From Macquaria australasica (taxonomy: Eukaryota > Chordata > Actinopteri > Centrarchiformes > Percichthyidae), in the NCBI GenBank assembly GCA_005408345.1, contig SEMN01000453.1, forward strand, positions 1 to 64,000: DNA of 64,000 bases. The letters run 5' to 3'. The first letter of the stretch is position 1. Each line of letters begins with the position of its first letter. Below the pieces are notes generated by a model, which saw only the letters and a program-made list of their open reading frames with translations, was not told the DNA's origin and searched no databases. A program made the translations under genes and the position numbers. Below are positions 62,701 to 64,000 of the stretch, piece by piece.

Positions 62701-64000
62701 TTTTTAAAGTACCTTTTGTACAGTAATTGGTGCAAGGCATGATGATGAAAAAAGTGATACGGAATGTATGGCATGTATTCTTTTGGTGTGTGTCGTTGCA
62801 GTATGTGTGGGACAGAATGCTGGGAGGCTTCAAACACAAGAACAACAGGAGCAGAGAAGGAGTGTGCCTTTGTCTCATCGCCACGCTGAACACGTGAGCC
62901 ACATGCCTTCCTCCCATTTCAGTTATACTGGTCTTAGTGGTAAAGATGGGAGAACATCCTCTTTGATATAATCATCAAAGAGTTTATTTCGACAGTATTT
63001 TCCCATGTGTGATATTTATCATTCAGTCCTTGTAAAATATACTGGATCCATCCTGGAAATGGTTACAACTAAAGACACAGAGTTACCTACTCTCCTTACT
63101 GTGAAGTTAAAAAATACAACAAGTGGAATTTGCTTGCTTTTTGCTAGCAGTCATTAGATGTGTGTGCTCTTGTCTCTTTGTATATCTCCCCTATTTGATC
63201 TGTTCACTGGGCTAATTAATTTGAATTCTTGTCTTCCAGATATGGAGCTCACGGCCTGACTCTCAGTAAAATTGTTCCCCACATATGTAACCTCTTGGGG
63301 GACCCTACAAGTCAGGTATGTCCAGTCATGCTATTTTGCTCTACTGTTGTTGTGAAATGTATTTCATTCTTTGGTTTAAGGACCTCAGAGTAGTTTGTGG
63401 AAATTTTGTGCTGTTGGGAATAACAATAGTTTTGGGAAATAATATTACACAGAATAATGATAAAAATGATTAATTAAAGACAGTTTTGATAATCATTTAA
63501 GACATTTGTCAAGTAAAAATACAACCTCACAAATGGAGGGTTTGCTTGCTTTTATACTGCTGTACTCTGAATATTTGGCAGTGTTTTACTGTTGGTAACC
63601 AATTCTCAGATATTCTCATGGTTTCTGGTTACTCCTGTGAGGCGTTTGGAATTATCTTTGACATTTCAACAACTACATAATTAATCAAACAAACTAATTG
63701 AATACGATTAATTGATCATGAAAGTAGTAGTAGTATGATTTTTCCCTGGTGTATCAGGTGAGAGGAAGATTTCATGTTCAGACACAAAAGTGGCAGCAGG
63801 CTCCGACACCCCATACATTGTTCTTCCCCTAGTGGCAGCATTAAGTAGTGCAGCTGTAGGACACTAAAATCTGCCATGGTAGATTGATGCGTTGGAACAA
63901 GTGCAAATACAAAATAAGGCCCCTAAATGAGTAGAGAAAGGATTTGAAGAAGGACCAACATTTATTGAATTTCATGTGGTGTTGTGATCATCAGGTACGC
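36063..64000 (+). CDS. clasp1: CLIP-associating protein 1, N-terminal TOG domain (partial, runs off right edge)
   Basis: CLASP1 is a microtubule plus-end protein that promotes rescue and stabilises kinetochore and cortical microtubules. Coding exons are 36063-36257 (EPSMENCLAQVLQKDMGRRL, ending VNSSNFK), 61060-61138 (LLGLDLLSALVTRLQERF), 62214-62317 (SLIDRLGDAKDQVRDQDQTL), 62802-62893 (YVWDRMLGGFKHKN) and 63240-63315 (TLSKIVPHICNLLGDP). Phases join without a break. The segment aligns with the first TOG/HEAT domain of human CLASP1 from its initiator. The next exon probably starts at 63995 (cag|gtacgc, Val-Arg), fitting the human VRDAA continuation. A second ATG at 36060 lies directly before the chosen one; the chosen start matches the human MEP. 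The 24.8-kb intron after the first coding exon holds the antisense U4atac gene. The CLASP1-type N-terminus and the nifk neighbour favour clasp1 over clasp2; which fish duplicate is unknown. Confidence 0.95.
38689..39015. mobile_element. Palindromic MITE, AATCGATTA family
   Basis: Ends are aggactacaactaactatta and aatcgttgcagctcta, with cgattaatcgattaact and cctaatcgattaatcg as inner inverted repeats. The interior tctgaccaacagtccaaaac is the reverse complement of the same text in the copy at 5670-5978. Confidence 0.8.
43380..43441. repeat. (TG)n(AG)n microsatellite
   Basis: About ten TG units followed by about eleven AG units and a G-rich end. Confidence 0.95.
43930..44480. mobile_element. 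Interspersed repeat block (two families)
   Basis: The left part carries gtattcagatcttttacttaagtaaaagtac and further aagtaaaagt runs, text familiar from a common fish DNA transposon family. From 44225 it passes into a copy of the AATCGATTA-type MITE (gattaatctgatgattatttt to gattaattatc). Confidence 0.6.
45051..45137. repeat. Compound (CA)n/(TA)n/(TG)n/(TA)n microsatellite
   Basis: Runs of ca, ta, tg and ta units directly abut the 3' end of the R4-type LINE. A matching TA tract lies at its other end (46100-46140). Confidence 0.95.
45138..46100 (-). mobile_element. 5'-truncated R4/Rex6-type LINE within a TA microsatellite
   Basis: The element reads on the minus strand and is bounded on both sides by TA repeats. 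Its body is a single long open frame followed by about 55 bases of 3' UTR. The reverse transcriptase core is missing by 5' truncation. Restriction-enzyme-like endonuclease LINEs of the R2/R4 group often choose repeated or rRNA targets, and Dong, an R4 relative, uses TAA repeats; a TA-repeat target would fit this behaviour. Confidence 0.8.
45194..46042 (-). CDS. C-terminal region of an R4-type LINE protein (endonuclease domain)
   Basis: The 282-residue frame is open without a break, and in-frame codons continue upstream to about 46096, so the true start is outside. Residues 93-110 form a zinc knuckle (C.LC, H, C: Cys93, Cys96, His105, Cys110). After it come a PD pair at 177-178 and an acidic residue at 192 in VIDVAIPSD, the PD-(D/E)XK-type catalytic pattern of the R2/R4 endonuclease. 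The intact frame over 280 codons suggests a fairly recent insertion. It is in a clasp1 intron, antisense to the gene. It is not a host gene. Confidence 0.82.
   Translation of the reverse strand: MAPSDEMLSEYLRQQKPDEEGEQVEPSWEDKPLQGMYHRQIEEVADIEKSYQWLEKAGLKDSTEALIMAAQEQALSTRSIEAGIYHTRQDARCRLCKDAPETIQHITAGCKMQAGRAYMEHHNQVAGIVYRNICAEYGLEVPRSRWDTPLKVVENDQAKILWDFQIQTDKLVMVNQPDIVVVDKQKKAVVIDVAIPSDGNIRKKEHEKLEKYQGLKEELEKMWKVKATVVPVVIGTLGAVSPKLGERLQQIPGTTSEISVQKSAVLGTAKILRRTLKLPGLW
46101..46153. repeat. (TA)n microsatellite between the R4 and L2 LINEs
   Basis: TA units with a short gtg interruption; the right-hand partner of the tract at 45082-45137. Confidence 0.95.
46155..46597 (+). mobile_element. 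L2-like LINE 3' UTR and GAATT tail, full version
   Basis: It matches 1215-1460 at its left, then carries the ~150-base segment deleted in that copy, and ends in gaattgaattgaattgaatt. This is the most complete L2 tail in the window and serves as reference for the others. Confidence 0.87.
48271..48741. mobile_element. Inverted-repeat DNA element (CCACCAA ends)
   Basis: The left end accccttttccaccaa is inverted at the right as ttggtggaaagagggt. Inside, ggttcgggtt and ttgaaccgtttcg on the left have inverted relatives gaaccggttcaagaacc on the right. No transposase frame; the short frames are element text. Confidence 0.75.
50728..50766. other. Perfect 13-bp inverted repeat with TA-rich loop
   Basis: TCTGCTTAGTGTA, a 13-base TA-rich loop, then TACACTAAGCAGA in clasp1 intron 2. 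Possibly a remnant of a TA-flanked mobile element; no RNA family recognised. Confidence 0.6.
53640..54095 (+). mobile_element. Non-autonomous element carrying a RecQ-like helicase fragment
   Basis: The ends ttagcctaggaaccagac and gtctaatttgcatt...gtcaggctaa look like partial inverted repeats, so limits are approximate. A frame from 53799 reads VLNKLDDIFSLKEEQTTALK and then KKDVFAALPTGF, which resembles the start of a RecQ-type helicase core (Q-motif region and Walker A). The expected GKS after PTGF is missing: the sequence goes to FAQR and loses similarity, consistent with an internal deletion. It cannot encode an active helicase. Confidence 0.55.
59667..59709. repeat. (TG)n microsatellite
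   Basis: About twenty TG units in clasp1 intron 2. Confidence 0.95.
60517..60532 (-). terminator. Possible snRNA 3' box of U4atac
   Basis: On the minus strand GTTTATGAGAATTAAC follows the RNA end by about a dozen bases. It only loosely fits the consensus GTTTN(0-3)AAARNNAGA, so it is a weak call supported mainly by its position. Confidence 0.3.
60545..60675 (-). ncRNA. rnu4atac: U4atac small nuclear RNA (minor spliceosome)
   Basis: U4atac pairs with U6atac in the tri-snRNP that removes U12-type introns. Read on the minus strand, this ~131-nt segment has the parts in order. A 5' segment with CTTTCCTT can pair with AAGGAGAG of U6atac (stem II). The 5' stem-loop has a perfect 7-bp stem GCTGCTC/GAGTAGC (60617-60623 with 60640-60646) enclosing the kink-turn AATGAACGCCTAGTGA, which nearly matches human. 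Next come GCTAAC and AACAACAC (60595-60602), complementary to the U6atac 5' end (stem I). A 3' hairpin is closed by GCATCA/TGGTGC, and the Sm site AATTTTTGG is at 60549-60557. Length equals the human RNA. Human RNU4ATAC also lies antisense in a CLASP1 intron. The 5' stem-loop differs from human by changes that preserve pairing, which favours a functional gene over a pseudogene. Confidence 0.92.
60717..60734 (-). promoter_or_regulatory. PSE-like snRNA promoter element for U4atac
   Basis: On the minus strand this reads GCACCATGACTGTGCACC, resembling the vertebrate snRNA proximal sequence element (core ACC.TRACT). It spans about -59 to -42 from the proposed 5' end, the usual place. No clear TATA box follows at -30, which fits a polymerase II snRNA gene rather than a U6-type gene. 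Confidence 0.55.
61660..61900. mobile_element. LINE-like tail repeat in clasp1 intron 3
   Basis: The text gataagataagcctttattgtcccacagcggggacatttt is a common fish retroposon end with a GATAA-type simple tail, here reading inward from its tail. The following A-rich stretch carries (AAAT)n. The family (RTE/Rex-type) is a guess. Confidence 0.5.

Noticed and set aside
63755..63800. Candidate clasp1 acceptor tatcag before gtgagaggaag
   Set aside because: The translation after it does not continue the TOG domain; the acceptor at 63992-63994 fits the expected Val-Arg instead.

Overview
This window is vertebrate nuclear DNA, most likely from a teleost fish. It has split genes with GT-AG introns, proteins close to vertebrate families, and a dense mix of fish-type repeats: L2-like LINE tails ending in GAATT repeats, an R4/Rex6-type LINE, solo LTRs, palindromic MITEs and long CA, TA and AGAG microsatellites. 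There is no operon, CRISPR array or prokaryotic feature. Exons were rebuilt by hand from splice signals, reading-frame phase and knowledge of the families.

Layout, left to right. (1) 1-1530: a decayed L2-like LINE. (2) 2317-10417, minus: the first seven coding exons of glycerol kinase; the 3' half lies off the left edge. (3) 14949-27484, minus: a complete 14-exon PDE9-type cGMP phosphodiesterase (539 aa) with all metal ligands present. (4) 28509-31645, plus: complete nifk (six exons, 283 aa), a nucleolar RNA-binding partner of Ki-67. (5) 33120-64000, plus: the 5' end of clasp1, with a non-coding first exon, the start-codon exon, a 25-kb intron and four further exons. A last exon appears to begin six bases before the right edge. 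nifk followed by clasp1 in the same direction matches the human NIFK-CLASP1 neighbourhood.

The most interesting content is non-coding RNA hidden in introns. An apparently intact U4atac snRNA gene (minor spliceosome) lies at 60545-60675, antisense inside a clasp1 intron, as RNU4ATAC does in human CLASP1. Its 5' kink-turn stem-loop, U6atac-pairing segments, 3' stem-loop and Sm site are all recognisable, with a PSE-like element at the expected distance. Two paralogous H/ACA box snoRNAs sit in introns 2 and 5 of nifk. Their stems differ by compensatory changes, and their pockets fit two nearby 28S rRNA sites. So a ribosome-biogenesis gene hosts rRNA-modification guides, and a microtubule gene hosts a minor-spliceosome RNA.

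The rest of the introns and intergenic DNA is mainly transposon debris, including nested insertions: a solo LTR in a TTAA-flanked MITE within an older repeat, and a palindromic MITE in a TA-flanked Tc1-like element. An R4-type LINE sits between TA-repeat tracts, and one element carries a RecQ-like helicase fragment.
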